Source of the DNA: Linanthus parryae
Lineage: Eukaryota; Streptophyta; Magnoliopsida; Ericales; Polemoniaceae
DNA: 64,000 nt
Direction: 5' to 3'
NCBI GenBank assembly: GCA_023055425.1
Contig: JALGPY010000003.1
Span: 52,623,891 to 52,687,890 of the forward strand
Program-made: the position numbers and the translations under genes
Part shown: in pieces, positions 46,152 through 57,427 of the stretch
Numbering within the stretch: position 1 is the stretch's first letter
How the letters are laid out: each line of letters begins with the position of its first letter
Notes under the pieces: generated by a model
What the model saw: only the letters and a program-made list of their open reading frames with translations
What the model was told of the DNA's origin: nothing
Database searches by the model: none

Positions 46152-46352
46152 GGGTATACACCTCTACTGTGACAGTAGTCCACCACATTGATAAGTTGGC
46201 GGAGATACCTCCTCGCCTCCCCCTCCTCAAGCTTCTTTTTCGCTACCTTCTCAAACAGCTCGCCGCCTCTAAGATATTCCATAACGAGGTGAATATTGTC
46301 TTGGTTGCCATCACTTAATAGAGTCTCACGATGTTTGGGTGTCTGACCCTCC
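46097..46352 (-). pseudogene. CIPK/SnRK3-type protein kinase fragment, left arm
   Basis: Minus-strand frame: [20 protein letters not shown], then [17 protein letters not shown]. This is the hinge to catalytic-loop part of a Ser/Thr kinase most like plant CBL-interacting kinases. The HRD motif is PLD, so the catalytic loop is lost. Upstream (46283-46352) the MATKT segment is visible in a shifted frame. The fragment continues beyond the hAT insertion at 50503-50564. Together 46152-46352 and 50503-50564 form one arm of an inverted repeat with 50587-50845. No functional kinase is possible. Confidence 0.8.
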
Positions 46353-46586
46353 CAGGGCCGGCTGAATAGCTAAGCCGGTTAAGCAACCGCTTAGGGCACC
46401 AGATAGAAGGAGGGCACCATTTTTTAAAAATCCAGGGGCAATTTAGTAATTTCATAAATAATTAGTTAATAATTAATAAATAATATCTTTATGACCTTAT
46501 ATCATTCTTATACTTGGTCAAATCCACTAATTAAGGATCACTATCAATTGTATCAACATAAAGGATCAGTATCCATCGTGATTTGC

Positions 46587-46606
46587 AAAAAAAAAAAAAA
46601 AAAAAA
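46587..46606 (+). repeat. poly(A) run
   Basis: Twenty adenines inside the 5' non-coding part of the hAT element. Confidence 0.9.
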
Positions 46607-47300
46607 TATCAATCGTGCATTCATTAACCACCGTTCTTCTCCCCTCTCTCTCTCATTCTCCTCCCTCTCTCTCAAATCGCCTCAAATCTCTCGACAATCG
46701 ATTCATATTCTCAAGCGACTTCAATCTCCATTACTGCAATCAAACGGCACAATGATTCTAGCGTTAAATACATCCCCTGATACCTCACGATTAGTAGCCA
46801 CAATTCAGTTTCTTGCTTTCTCTGTAATTGGTTCGTGGAGACATATTTGCAAGAAACAGTACTCCAATCGATTGATTAAGAAAATTGTTCAGCGATCAAC
46901 CAATTCTCTTCAACTACTCCAATATTTCGTGGGCAACCCACAAAGAATTCTCTCCTCTTCGCGAATCAGGACCTCCACCGATCAATTAGGGTTCTTTCTT
47001 TCTCCAGGAGTCCAGGTATGTGTAGTTTGAGAATTGGGGATTTCTGTGTATAAGGTTTACTGAGTGTGTTTCTTGTCAATTTTGATGAACTGTGAACTTA
47101 ATTTCGCTGCTTTTATTGTTAGGATTCGATTTCACTTTTGCAAATTGCTGCGATAATCCTCACAAACCTGCATCATACTTCGGCTTCTTCTCCCGGCTTG
47201 GAATTCAGTTTCACTATATCTGCAAATTGGTCATCAACACTGAACAGGTTCCATCGTTTATTTTATATGTTTTAATTTATCTAATTTTGCTTGAGCTATC

Positions 47301-49832
47301 ATGTCTACAAGGAAACAAGAATGTGGGCATGAGAAAAGGAAAAAGAAACGTAAAAAAGAACAGTTAGTTGACAGTTTAAGAGGATTTTTGGATAAATTTA
47401 TGACCGCAAAAAAAATACGTTCAGAAAATGCAAGATGAAACTGTTATATGTGCAGAAAATAAAGAGTATGCAGAAGAAAGTCAGAATTTAGCGGAGGATA
47501 TTATAGGTACTTCATTAGATAATCGGCTCAAAGACCCTGTTGAGAGTCATGTAGAGAAACAAACTGAAAATTCAATGGAGAAAGATGATGGGAATGTTTT
47601 CGAAAATAAAGCTTCCAACCTTATAGATGTTTATGATCCTGCAAATTGGAGATTTATAGATACAAAAATGAGAGACATGTTAGTAGAAAATGGTCCTATA
47701 AGAGTAGAAGGCATAGAGTTTTCGAAAGATATCCATTCTCGACATTTTGCTATTTCATATTATGTTAGGACATTACCCAACGGTGAGAAACAAGATAGGA
47801 GGTGGCTTATTTACTCAAGTCTGTTGATAGAGTCTTTTGTTTTTGCTGTAAATTATTTAGCTCGAAGCCTTATCAGATCCAACTTGTCAACGAGGGAGTT
47901 AATGATTGGAGAAATTTAGGGTCGAAACTCAAAACACACGAGGCATCTAGTGAGCACATCACTAATATCTTTGCTTGGGCAGATTTAGAAATAAGATTGG
48001 TTAAAAATAGAACACTAGACCATAGCATCCAAGAAAGTATAAAGAAGGAAAAAGCTCATTGGAAATCAGTATTGATACGGATTATTGCAATTGTTGAGGA
48101 GTTAGCTATGACCAATACTACTTTCCGCGGAACAAATAAGAAAATATATGAAGAAAATAATGGAAAATTTTTGAGCTTAGTGGAAATGATTGCAAAATTT
48201 GATCCTGTAATGCAAGAACATTTAAGGCGTATAACAAATGGTGAGACACATACTCATTATCTCGGACACAATACACAAAATGAGCTAGTGCATTTGATAT
48301 CACGGGAGATAAAAAATAAGATTATCAAGAAAGTTCAAAAATCTAAGTATTTTTCCGTTATACAAGATTGTACCCCAGATGTGAGTCATGAAGAAAAAAT
48401 GTCACTCATATTGCGATGCGTTGATATATCTTGCAGTCCCATCAAGGTGGAAGAATTTTTTCTCGAATTCTTGAAAATAGATGATACTACCGGTAAAGGC
48501 ATACTCGAAGAACTTCTCAAAGTTTTAAATGCCAATGAACTTGATATCCATAATATACGAGGACAAGGATATGATAATGGTTCAAATATGAAAGGATGTC
48601 ATCAAGGTGTGCAAACTAGATGAAGAGAGTTGAATCCTTGAGCTTTTTACACTCCTTGTGCTAGTCATAATCTTAATTTAGTACTTAGTGATATGGCTAA
48701 TTGTTGTTCTAGAGGTAGAGATTTCTTTGGTGCAATTCAACGAATTTATACTTTATTTTCTTCGTCTACCAAGAGATGGAAACTTTTGATAGATAACGTA
48801 CCGAGACTCACTGTTAAATCATTATCACAAACACGATGGGAAAGCCGCATTGAGAGTGTCAAACCCATTAGGTTTCAAACTCGTGAAATAAGAGATGCTT
48901 TACTCGATCTAATCGAAAATAGTGATAAGGATGAAAAAGTTGAGAATGAAGCAAAAGGTATAATAAAATGTGAACTCGATAATTTTGAATTTTTGCTCTC
49001 CTTGACTATTTGGTATGATATATATTCTGTTGTCAATGGTGTAAGTAAAATCTTACAATCCGAGAATATGCAGATTAATATTGCTATACATGAGTTAGAA
49101 TCTCTTCGTGACTTTTTAGGAAAATATCGGAAGAATGGTTTTGATAAGGCTTTAAATTCTGCTAGAGATATTGCTAAATATATGGGAATTGAGCCAACAT
49201 TTCCTGAGAAGCGTATAATTCGTAGAAAGCGACAATTTGATGAGAGCACTAGTGATGGTTTCGTTTCATCTGCTAAAGAATCTTTTAGAACTGATTTTTT
49301 CATTTATATTATGGATCAAGCTGTTTCTTCCATCACTAGTAGATTTGAGCAGTTTAAGATATATCGGGAAATTTTTGACTTTTTAATTGATACTAGTGTT
49401 TTATAATCTTTGGATGATGATATATTAGAAAGCCATTGCATGGAGCTGGAAAGTCATTTAAGACATGATTTACAATCAGATATAGATGGTTGTGATTTAT
49501 TCTCTGAGTTGCAAGTGCTGAAAATACTTTTACCAAATGAAATAAATACACCATTAAAAATCTTGAATCACATAAACAATTCATGCTGTTATCCAAATGC
49601 TTGCATATGTTATAGAATAATTTTAACTATGCCAGTATCTGTTGCTTCAGCTGAGAGAAGTTTTTCTAAATTAAAATTGATCAAATCATATTTAAGATCC
49701 ACTATGTCACAAGAGAGATTAACTGGATTGGCAACACTCTCTATAGAGAGAGAATTGGTGAAGGAACTTGAATATGACGATATCATTCATACTTTTGCAT
49801 CTGTAAAATCGAGAAGGAAAAATTTTATTTAA
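47301..49832 (+). pseudogene. hAT transposase-like (TTF zinc finger, DUF4371, dimerisation domain), broken
   Basis: The likely start at 47301 is MSTRKQECGHEKRKKKRKKE, a basic leader. After a frameshift near 47430 comes the TTF-type zinc-finger region (DPANWRFIDTKMRD; GPIRVEGIEFSKD). After another near 47815, VFCFCCKLFSS and VNDWRNLGSKLKTHE follow. DUF4371 covers about 48050-48900 (FRGTNKKIYEENNGKFL; QDCTPDVSHEEKMSLILRCV; GQGYDNGSNMKG). The hAT C-terminal dimerisation domain ends the protein (SVASAERSFSKLKLIKSYL, about 49630-49690). In-frame stops are TGA 48621, TGA 48639 and TAA 49404. About 840 codons in total, normal for this family. Five lesions mean it is recently dead. Confidence 0.85.
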
Positions 49833-50502
49833 ATATCTCGTTTAGTGTAATTTTGATGATGTGCTAAATGTCAAACAAGTGAAGCAAATATGAATAAAAG
49901 AACATTGACGCGAGCAGAATTTTCCACATCTTTCTTCTTGATCGCTTCAATTTTTAGGAACTTTGGTTGACGCGGAAGCTGCTGTAGCGGTTGGAATCTA
50001 CATGGTTCATATTGCAAAGATCTTCATTGGTTCAAATCACATTCAAGTGAGCAGAGTTATCTAGCAAGTTAAAGCATCACCAAGTCTATTTTTTCTGAAG
50101 CTACTACCATGATACAATCATTGATTTGATCCATCAAGAAGAGTTTTAAGGAGATTCTTTCAAATGCAGATGGAGAAAAGCCAAAAAGCTTCAATTGTCA
50201 TCCTGATGTAATGGCTTTTTGAATATGTAAGCTCTTATTGTATGTCATTTCTATTTGTTTTGTTACCAGATCCTACAATAATTTTGGTTATCTTGTTCAA
50301 ATTTTGTTTTGGGCTCTCAGATTGTTTAATTAATATAGCCTTGAACTTATCTATTTCAGGTTACTTGTCTGATGGCATTTTTCAGTTGGATTATGAATAG
50401 ACTTTTGATGTAATTTCTAAAATTTAAGTTCTTATTTATGTAAATAAAGGGCACCAAATTTGTGTTTCGCTTAGGGCAGCCGAAAAGTTAGAGTCGGCCC
50501 TG

Positions 50503-50564
50503 GACCTCCTCATTACATAATTTGTCGCTCCAGGTTTAGTAACAGCGAGATTTGACAAGCTTTT
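50503..50564 (-). pseudogene. kinase fragment, left arm, continuation beyond the hAT element
   Basis: Reverse complement of 50587-50650, with matching blocks 'cgctccaggtttagtaac' and 'tttgacaagctttt'. It joins 46352 when the hAT element and one target copy are removed. Confidence 0.8.
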
Positions 50565-50586
50565 TCCATCAAGACCATTGACAAAG

Positions 50587-50845
50587 AAAAGCTTGTCAAA
50601 TCATCGTCGTTACTAAACCTGGAGCGAGAAATCCATATAATGAGGAGAGTCAGACACCCAAACATCGTGAGACTCTATGAAGTGATGGCAACCAAGACAA
50701 AAATGTAGCTCGTTATGGAATATCTCAAAGGCGGCGAGCTTTTTGAGAAGGTAGCGAAATGGAAGCTTGAGGAGGGGGAGGCGAGGAAGTATTTCCGCAA
50801 ACTTATCAACGAGGTGGACTTTTGCCATAGTAGAGGTGTATACCA
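50587..50845 (+). pseudogene. CIPK/SnRK3-type protein kinase fragment, right arm
   Basis: Plus-strand frame from about 50575: [40 protein letters not shown], a TAG after KTKM (50707), [20 protein letters not shown] and FCHSRGVYH. This is the alphaC to pre-catalytic-loop region of a CIPK. It ends exactly where LINE sequence starts (50846). The left arm is its inverted copy, with a spacer of about 22 nt between the arms (50565-50586). Confidence 0.82.
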
Positions 50846-51030
50846 CCAACAGAGCTACGGACACCCTGGCCAAGAATGCTTTTTATAACTCTAGTACCAG
50901 TTCTTCTATTTTTTGTATTTCTCCTTTTGTCACAAACAATTTTAATCGTCTCTGGATGATGGTTTCTCCCCTGTTTGTGGAGACTGTTTTCCTTGAGGAC
51001 TGTAGGGGCTCTTCCTCTGAATCCTTTTAG
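50846..51030 (+). pseudogene. LINE RNase H C-terminal fragment
   Basis: The frame reads [16 protein letters not shown] and continues to LEDCRGSSSESF with a stop at 51028, followed by 'taataaaaaaaggg'. [10 protein letters not shown] is the final helix motif of plant LINE RNase H. It probably belongs to the same LINE as 45231-45545, with about 60-80 codons missing between them. Confidence 0.65.
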
Positions 51031-51514
51031 TAATAAAAAAAGGGCATAAAATTAAGTCCCTCAAGACCACCCAACATAGACATTTGGTTTTTGACATTTG
51101 TATAATGACGTGGAAGGCTAGAAGTCGAGTAACTAGGCACCCAGGTACTGCCTAGTGAAATTTGAGAGACGAAAACTTGTGAAGGTTTTAGAAACCTGAT
51201 GTTAGAGGACGAAATATGGTTTACGAGGAACGTGGGGAAGGCTTTACGGTCTACTAGGATTCCTATCAAAGAGTCTAAGTCGTTAGGTGACAGATAAATG
51301 GCAAAGTTGATTTGTCTCTTTAGTAAAGTATTCAAAGCTGCAAAAAAATATTCAAAGCTGCTACAGTAAATTGAGCTAGGAAACTTATAAGTCATGCAAT
51401 GAATTTTGGGAGCTTGTTATTGAGATGAAATTAAGATGTGAACAATAGTTACCCAAAATCAATTTTTTATATGTCAGAGCATCCGAACTATGGAGCCTAT
51501 ATTCTTACTTGTGT
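51031..51514. other. unassigned region
   Basis: A 122-codon minus-strand frame (51027-51395) shows no recognisable motif. Nothing else seen. Confidence 0.35.
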
Positions 51515-52000
51515 GTTTAACGGAGAAGTACAGAGGAAATAAAAGTACCTACATTTTTAGTGTTTGTAGAATTAGAGAAGGCATATGATAGAGTCCCTAG
51601 AGAGCTAATATGGAAAATCTTGGAGAAAAATGGGTACCAATTCAATATATTGGGTTTATTAAGGAAATGTACAAGGGATCAGTTAATAGCGTGAGGACAG
51701 CAGGAGGAAAGACACTAATGGTAGGTTTGAGTGTTGAATCCCAACATGTTTGGTAATAGATGAGGTTAGAAGGAGCATCCATGATGATATCTCGTGATGT
51801 ATTATATGTGATGACGGTATAGAATGTGGTAAGTTAGAATTGCCGAATATTCAGAATCTACAGGATTTAGGATTAGTCCCCACCAAGACAGAGTAAATGG
51901 ATACAAGTTTTGTGGCCATTAGAGAGAGGGAGAAAATGCAATTACTAATAGTGAGCAAGATGTGCCAATGAAAAATCATTTTATGTTGTAAGAATGGCAA
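51515..52000 (+). pseudogene. RTE-type LINE reverse transcriptase fragment
   Basis: Broken frames give LTEKYRGN, then VELEKAYDRVPRELIW, GFIKEMYKGSVNSVRTAGG and, near 51880, LVPTKTE. This is the order of the RTE-clade reverse transcriptase of plants (LEKAYDRVPRE, then IKDMYKG). The catalytic FADD region is not intact. It is a dead fragment with several shifts. Confidence 0.72.
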
Positions 52001-52368
52001 GGGGGATATATATAAAACCATATATTCTTTGTAAACTAAATTAGTGCATGACCGTGTGCATTAAAGGAGGAAATAGATAGATCAAGCTATAAAAGGAAAC
52101 CAATGAAGCTCGCGCCGTATATGTTGTCGACTATGATTTTGTGTTAAAACGTCCATGACGATGGTGGTGGGTGCAACAGCTCGGTCAGCTTCCGTGAAAG
52201 GACGATAAAAGCGACTAAAACAAGTCTTTCATTTTTAAAATAAATAAATATAAAAAATCATGTATAAGAACTTATTGTGTGTTGTTTTATTTTGAGTAAA
52301 ATAAGAATCTATTTATTTATTTTTCCATTTTAGAAAAAAAAAAAAAACTTTTCTTTTATGTAAACTTT
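52001..52368. other. unassigned AT-rich spacer
   Basis: No coding similarity. It has a poly(A) stretch of about 13 bases near 52334-52347. Confidence 0.4.
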
Positions 52369-53483
52369 GTGGTTAGAAAGAGTAATTATCATCTAATATA
52401 TGTGAAGAAGTTTCCTCAGCTAAATCAGGGTATAATGAGGACAGCGGCATTTACTCAGTTAAATCATGGTATAAAATGTTGGAAAGAAAATTTTCAGACA
52501 GAGTTGAAGGCTCATCTAATCCAGGTAACTGATGGTGAAAAATATTTTGGCAACAAAAGCTACCAAAAAGATATCTTTTTCCAATCTGGAGAGGTATGCA
52601 CAAGGGACTCCCTACAAGATCGAATCTATCGAGAAGGGGCGTGGAAATACCAGTGTCTTGCCGAGTGTGTGGTGAGGAGGAAGAAACTGAGTCCCATTTG
52701 TTTCGAAGATGCAAAACTTCAAGAGATTTGTGCAAAAGTCTTCTTCATCTCCCAGTTTGTGAAAATGTAGCAGTATCCTTCTGATCAGAGTGGTTTTCCA
52801 CTATTTTCAATCACCTACAAAAAGCAGACATAGTCAAATTCTGCTTAGGGATTTCTTCAATTTAGCACAATAGGAACGAAATTTTCCACAAAAAGACAAG
52901 AAGGGAAGCATATAAATTAAAAGAGGAAGTGTTCGCGAACTTAGCTTTCATAGATCTAAACATGCATGCCTCGAGGGAGGTTCTGCCGGCTCAGATCCAC
53001 CCTTATCCGGCGAAGCTTTGGTCTAAACCACCTCCAAATTGGCTCAAGATCAACAGGGATGCTAATTGGAACCAGGAGATGCAGTTTGTCAGCGCCGGAG
53101 TGGTCATCTGAGACGAAAATAGCCTCACCGCCGGCAGAGGGACCAGACTGCCGTACGGCTCTTCTCCGAAAGAGGCTGAAGCTCTGGCGATCTTTGAAGG
53201 GGTCAAACAGGCGTTGGAGATGGAGATTTCGCCGGTGCTTTTTTAGAGTGACTATCAATCGCTCATATCCCTCTGGAACCGGTTGAGAGAGAGAGAGTTC
53301 TATATTTTTCAATGTGGAAAACGAAGTGGTGGTGGAAGACAATTCATTATGCCATCGAATATTCAAATAATCAACCGGTGCTATCGACTTCTCGAAGACT
53401 ACCGAATACGTGGTGTGTTTCGCACCACGGAGCTATAACGCTGCAGCTCATTCTGTAGCCCAGCGAGTTTTACAAGTGAGCTC
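52369..53483 (+). pseudogene. L1-like LINE 3' part: zf-RVT and RNase H, split by the Angela-like element
   Basis: IYSVKSWYKML-type sequence near 52450, zf-RVT at about 52590-52750 (CRVCGEEEETESHLFRRC), then RNase H: WLKINRDANW (first Asp, about 53040), GRGTRLPYGSSPKEAEALA (Glu) and a stop in F-stop-SDYQSL (third Asp). The end is YVVCFAPRSYNAAAHSVAQR with VLQVSS at 53483. The frame continues after the retroelement at 63325 as SFSWSYNDPHWITNVIDAD. Stops and one or more frame shifts make it non-functional. Confidence 0.82.
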
Positions 53484-54914
53484 TGTAGGGTTTTGATTCA
53501 TGGATTGCGCAACGGAAGCATAAACAAACATAAAGCCATGCAAAACCCTCCAAGGATCACAAGTCAAGAGACATAACGATGGTAAGGGCTAGAAATCATA
53601 AACACACCTTTGGGTCCTCCTTGATGACTTCAAACGCGAATTGTGTCACGTTCTCTATGGTTGATCCACGCCTAGAGTTGATCCTAGATCTCCCAAGTCC
53701 TTGGTGCTAGCCCGGAAGAGGAAGAGGAAGAAGAAATCACGCAAAACGAGACCCAAAAGGAGGGTCTCGGCCTCCTTTGGCCGACGGGGACGGGGCGGCG
53801 GCAAGGGGGCGGTCGGGCCTCCTTGTTGCTTGCTCTCTCTCGTTTTGTTCTCTCCCACTCTTGTTATGTTCAATTATGAGCATAAGTTATATATGGGAAG
53901 GAAGGAATGAAGGTCCTTTATATAGTCCAACAACTCCTTGTTAACTACGTAAAGGACTTATTCTAGTCCTACTAGAATTCAATTTAGTCTCTTCCTTGCA
54001 AATTAGTCCCTACTAAGTTTGCAAGGGTTTGCAAAGTGATCCTTCTAATTAATTAATCCAATTAATTAATTCCCAAATCTAGTTCAACTCTATATAGTGT
54101 GTGACCCCATAGGTTCTATCTAGTTGGTAGCAACTATTTGCTAATATGGAGCGGTTTCTAGCAAAACATCCATTCTAGCCAACTAATAGAATAGTCATCT
54201 TGACAACCTTTGTACAAGTAATTGTCTCATCCCTTTGTCTCTATATCCGGATTGGACACGAGACATACAAGTCACACTCGTATATCCAATCCATAGTTTC
54301 TCGATCTATGGGATTAGCCTTATTCGTGCAAATAACATCAATATTCCATATTGATTTATTTGAGTCTGGCCAGACATTCTATAAGCACTATCCCTCGAGT
54401 GGCCTAGGATATTTTCTCCCGTTATGTGGGAGGGAAAAATTCTATCTACGTCCACTACGATATTTAAGCTTGCTTCTTATTGTATCCAGTACACGCCTTT
54501 ATAACTACCCAGTTACGGTGTAGTGTTTAACGCTACCAAGATCACAATAATCCACAACTAGAATATCTAGTGACTTCAAGTCTAAGGATGACAATACCAT
54601 TGCACCGCGAGAAGCGCTTGTGACTTAACATAACGTGTATGTAGCCTTCTCGGAGATGGGTCAATCCAGTGCAACATTCCCTAATGCACACCTATGTGTT
54701 GGATCGTGATATCTCCATATCAATCCAACCCCATACTAGTCTATAGATGATTGTCCCATTAATCATTATATTTGACTAGGGATATTTAAGATAAAAAACA
54801 CAATTGTAAATCTAAGGACTTCATTATATTAAATATCCAATAAATAATAAATGAATTTCTAGCCACAAATAATTCATACTAAACTAGATTTTCTCTAGGG
54901 CATCTATTCCAACA
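53484..54914 (-). repeat. 3' LTR of the Angela-like element
   Basis: 1431 bp, on the plus strand from TGTAGGGTTTTGATTCATGG to TCTATTCCAACA. It matches 60494-60697 plus 62098-63319 and the solo LTR 60698-62092. Confidence 0.95.
53917..53924 (-). promoter_or_regulatory. TATA box in the Angela-like LTR
   Basis: TATATAAA on the minus strand within 'ggactatataaaggacc'. The same box is at 61130-61137 and 62323-62330 in the other LTR copies. Likely retroelement promoter. Confidence 0.6.
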
Positions 54915-55042
54915 GTCTCCCACTTGCACTAGAGCCAATCTGGCATATCTCGTATGCCCATACTCCTAGTGTGCCCTTCATGCTTCCACTGCTTGAGAGG
55001 CTTCGTAAGCGGGTCTGACAGATTATCATCTGTAGGAATCTA

Positions 55043-57427
55043 TCATATCCGAACGTCTCCTCCATCGATAATATCTCGAATCAGATGTAACTTCCTGAGC
55101 ACGTGCTTGGACTTCTGGTACGATCTGGGTTCCTTTGATTGTGCGATCGCCCCAGTGTTGTCACAGAACAACTCAACTGGATCCGCAATGCTAGGGACCA
55201 CACCAAGTTCAGAAACAAACTTTCTGATCCAAATAGCCTCCTTTGCTGCGCCGTTTGCAGCAATGTACTCAGCCTCTGTTGTAGAATAAGCTACCGTCTC
55301 TTGCTTGGAACTCTTCCAGCTCACCGCTGCTCCATTTAGGCAAAACACATATCCCGACTGTGATCTAAAGTCATCTCTGTCGGTTTGGAATCTTGCATCA
55401 GTGTAACCCCTTACACGCAACTCTTCCTCACCGCCAAATATCAAGAAGGCATCCTTAGTTCTTCTCAAATACTTTAGGATGTTCTTGACTGCAATCCAGT
55501 GACTCTCACCCGGATTGGATTGGTATCTGCTTTTCATACTCAAGGCATATGACACATCTGGTCTAGTACATAACAGGACGTACATGATAGATCCTATGGC
55601 CGAGGCATAGGGGATTCTACTCATGCGTTCCTTCTCAATCTCATTGGAAGGACAACCACTCTTTGAAAGAGTGATTCCATGTGACATGGGCAAGAATCCC
55701 TTCTTGGAATCTTGCATGTTGAACCGTTTCAACACCTTGTCAATATATGTACTTTGACTTAGGCCTAGCATCCTCTTAGATCTATCTCTATAGATCTTTA
55801 TACCGAGTATATAGGCTGCTTCCCCTAAGTCCTTCATTGAGAAACACTTTCCTCGCCAATATTTCACAGATTGCAGCATGGGAATGTCGTTTCCAATGAG
55901 TAGTATGTCATCCACATACAAGACCAGAAAAGCTACAGAGCTCCCACTAACCTTCTTGTAGACACAAGACTCATCTTCGTTTCTGATGAAGCCAAACTCT
56001 TTGACCACTTCATCAAAACGTCGATTCCAACTCCTAGAAGCTTGCTTCAATCCATAAATGGATCTTTGCAGTTTACAGACTTTGTTGGCTTGCTTTGGAT
56101 CCTCAAAACCCTCCGGCTGTATCATATACACATCCTCGAGGAGATTCCCATAAAGGAATGCTGTTTTGACATCCATCTTCCAAATCTCATAGTCGTGGTA
56201 TGCTGCAATTGCAAGTAGGATTCGGATGGATTTGGTCATAGCGACTGGTGAAAAGGTTTCATCATAGTCAATACCATGAATCTGTCTGAATCCTTTAGCC
56301 ACCAATCGGCCCTTATAGGTAATCACATTACCATCCATGTCGATCTTCTTCTTGAAGACCCACTTGCACCCTATGGCCCGCGCCCCATCGGGTGGTTCCA
56401 CCAAAGTCCATACTTTGTTGGTATACATGGATTCCATATCAATTCTTATGGCTTCCAGCCACTTCTGAGAGTCCGGGCCACTCATGGCCTCCTCATAGGT
56501 AGTAGGCTCATAATCTATGAGCATCGTGTCACCAGAATCGGTTACGAGAAGTCCATACCTCTCGAGTTCCTGGCGCACTCTACTAGATCTACGAAGCTCT
56601 TGTGTTACCTGAACAGGTTGCTCCACAACTGCTTGTGGTTCCTGTTCATGTTCCATAATCGGTTCAGTGATTTGTGGTTCTTGAACCTCTTCAAGTTCTA
56701 CATTCCTCCCACTTGCTTCTTTAGTGACAAACTCTCTTTCTAGAAACACGCCGGTCCGAGCAACAAACACTTTGTTCTCGGTTGGATTGTAGAAGTAGTA
56801 ACCCTTAGTTTCCTTAGGGTACCCCACAAATTTACACTTATCCGATTTAGGCCCCAACTTGTCTGATTGTAAACGTTTTACATAGACATCGCAGCCCCAA
56901 ATCCTCATGAACGACAGTGTGGGACGCCTCCCACTCCACATATCATATGGTGTCTTCATGACTGATTTATATGGAACACGGTTAATGGTGAAAGCTGCAC
57001 TTAATAGAGCGTAGCCCCAAAATGATAATGGAAGATCGGTTTGACACATCATAGATCGAACCATATCCAATAGGGTTCGATTCCTCCTTTCGGACACGCC
57101 ATTCCATTGTGGCGTTCCGGGTGGAGTGAGTTGGGACACGATCCCACACTCTCTAAGATAGTCGTCAAACTCTTGGCTCAAGTATTCTCCTCCACGATCC
57201 GATCGTAGAGCCTTTATACTTTTGCCAAGTTGCTTCTCTACTTCATTCTTGAATTCTTTAAACACTTCAAAGGATTCGGATTTTGCCCTCATAAGGTACA
57301 CAAATCCATATCTACTGTAATCATCAGTAAAAGTAATGAAGTAGACATAACCACCCCTGGCAGGCGTGGCAAATGGCCCACACACATCGGTATGTATGAG
57401 GTGCCAATTGCTCACTAGTCCTTTCAC
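55043..57427 (-). CDS. pol: Angela-like integrase-RT-RNase H open frame (794 codons)
   Basis: A long uninterrupted frame. The integrase core has D in HTDVCGP (about residue 14), D in LRSDRGGEY and E in WNGVSERRN, so the DDE triad is present. The linker includes KCKFVGYPKETKGYYFY. RT has WKMDVKTAFLYGNLLEDVYM, LYVDDILLIGND (intact YVDD) and LGIKIYRDRSKRMLGLSQ. RNase H has YTDARFQTDRDDFRSQSG, STTEAEYIAANGAAKEA and ELFCDNTGAIA. The first codon is GTG, an artefact of a frameshift near 57410. The native polyprotein starts in gag at about 58862. The frame stops before the usual TKHI.. tail end. The most intact enzyme set in the window. Confidence 0.88.
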   Translation of the reverse strand: MKGLVSNWHLIHTDVCGPFATPARGGYVYFITFTDDYSRYGFVYLMRAKSESFEVFKEFKNEVEKQLGKSIKALRSDRGGEYLSQEFDDYLRECGIVSQLTPPGTPQWNGVSERRNRTLLDMVRSMMCQTDLPLSFWGYALLSAAFTINRVPYKSVMKTPYDMWSGRRPTLSFMRIWGCDVYVKRLQSDKLGPKSDKCKFVGYPKETKGYYFYNPTENKVFVARTGVFLEREFVTKEASGRNVELEEVQEPQITEPIMEHEQEPQAVVEQPVQVTQELRRSSRVRQELERYGLLVTDSGDTMLIDYEPTTYEEAMSGPDSQKWLEAIRIDMESMYTNKVWTLVEPPDGARAIGCKWVFKKKIDMDGNVITYKGRLVAKGFRQIHGIDYDETFSPVAMTKSIRILLAIAAYHDYEIWKMDVKTAFLYGNLLEDVYMIQPEGFEDPKQANKVCKLQRSIYGLKQASRSWNRRFDEVVKEFGFIRNEDESCVYKKVSGSSVAFLVLYVDDILLIGNDIPMLQSVKYWRGKCFSMKDLGEAAYILGIKIYRDRSKRMLGLSQSTYIDKVLKRFNMQDSKKGFLPMSHGITLSKSGCPSNEIEKERMSRIPYASAIGSIMYVLLCTRPDVSYALSMKSRYQSNPGESHWIAVKNILKYLRRTKDAFLIFGGEEELRVRGYTDARFQTDRDDFRSQSGYVFCLNGAAVSWKSSKQETVAYSTTEAEYIAANGAAKEAIWIRKFVSELGVVPSIADPVELFCDNTGAIAQSKEPRSYQKSKHVLRKLHLIRDIIDGGDVRI

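Larger units (their letters stand above)
46345..50509 (+). mobile_element. hAT DNA transposon, ZMYM1-like
   Basis: The element spans 46353-50502 (4150 bp). Terminal inverted repeats start CAGGGCCGGCT on the left and CAGGGCCGACT on the right (reverse complement). Flanks are GACCCTCC (46345-46352) and GACCTCC (50503-50509). The other kinase arm has GACTCTCC at this place, so the pair is an 8-bp duplication with one base lost. It carries a single transposase-type gene (47301-49832) with a few lesions. The insertion is in the left arm of the kinase inverted repeat. Confidence 0.88.

Noticed and set aside
46097..50873. A functional CIPK gene
   Set aside because: Only the alphaC to catalytic-loop part is present. 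HRD is PLD in one arm, the other has a stop and ends before the loop, and there are no further kinase or NAF/FISL parts.
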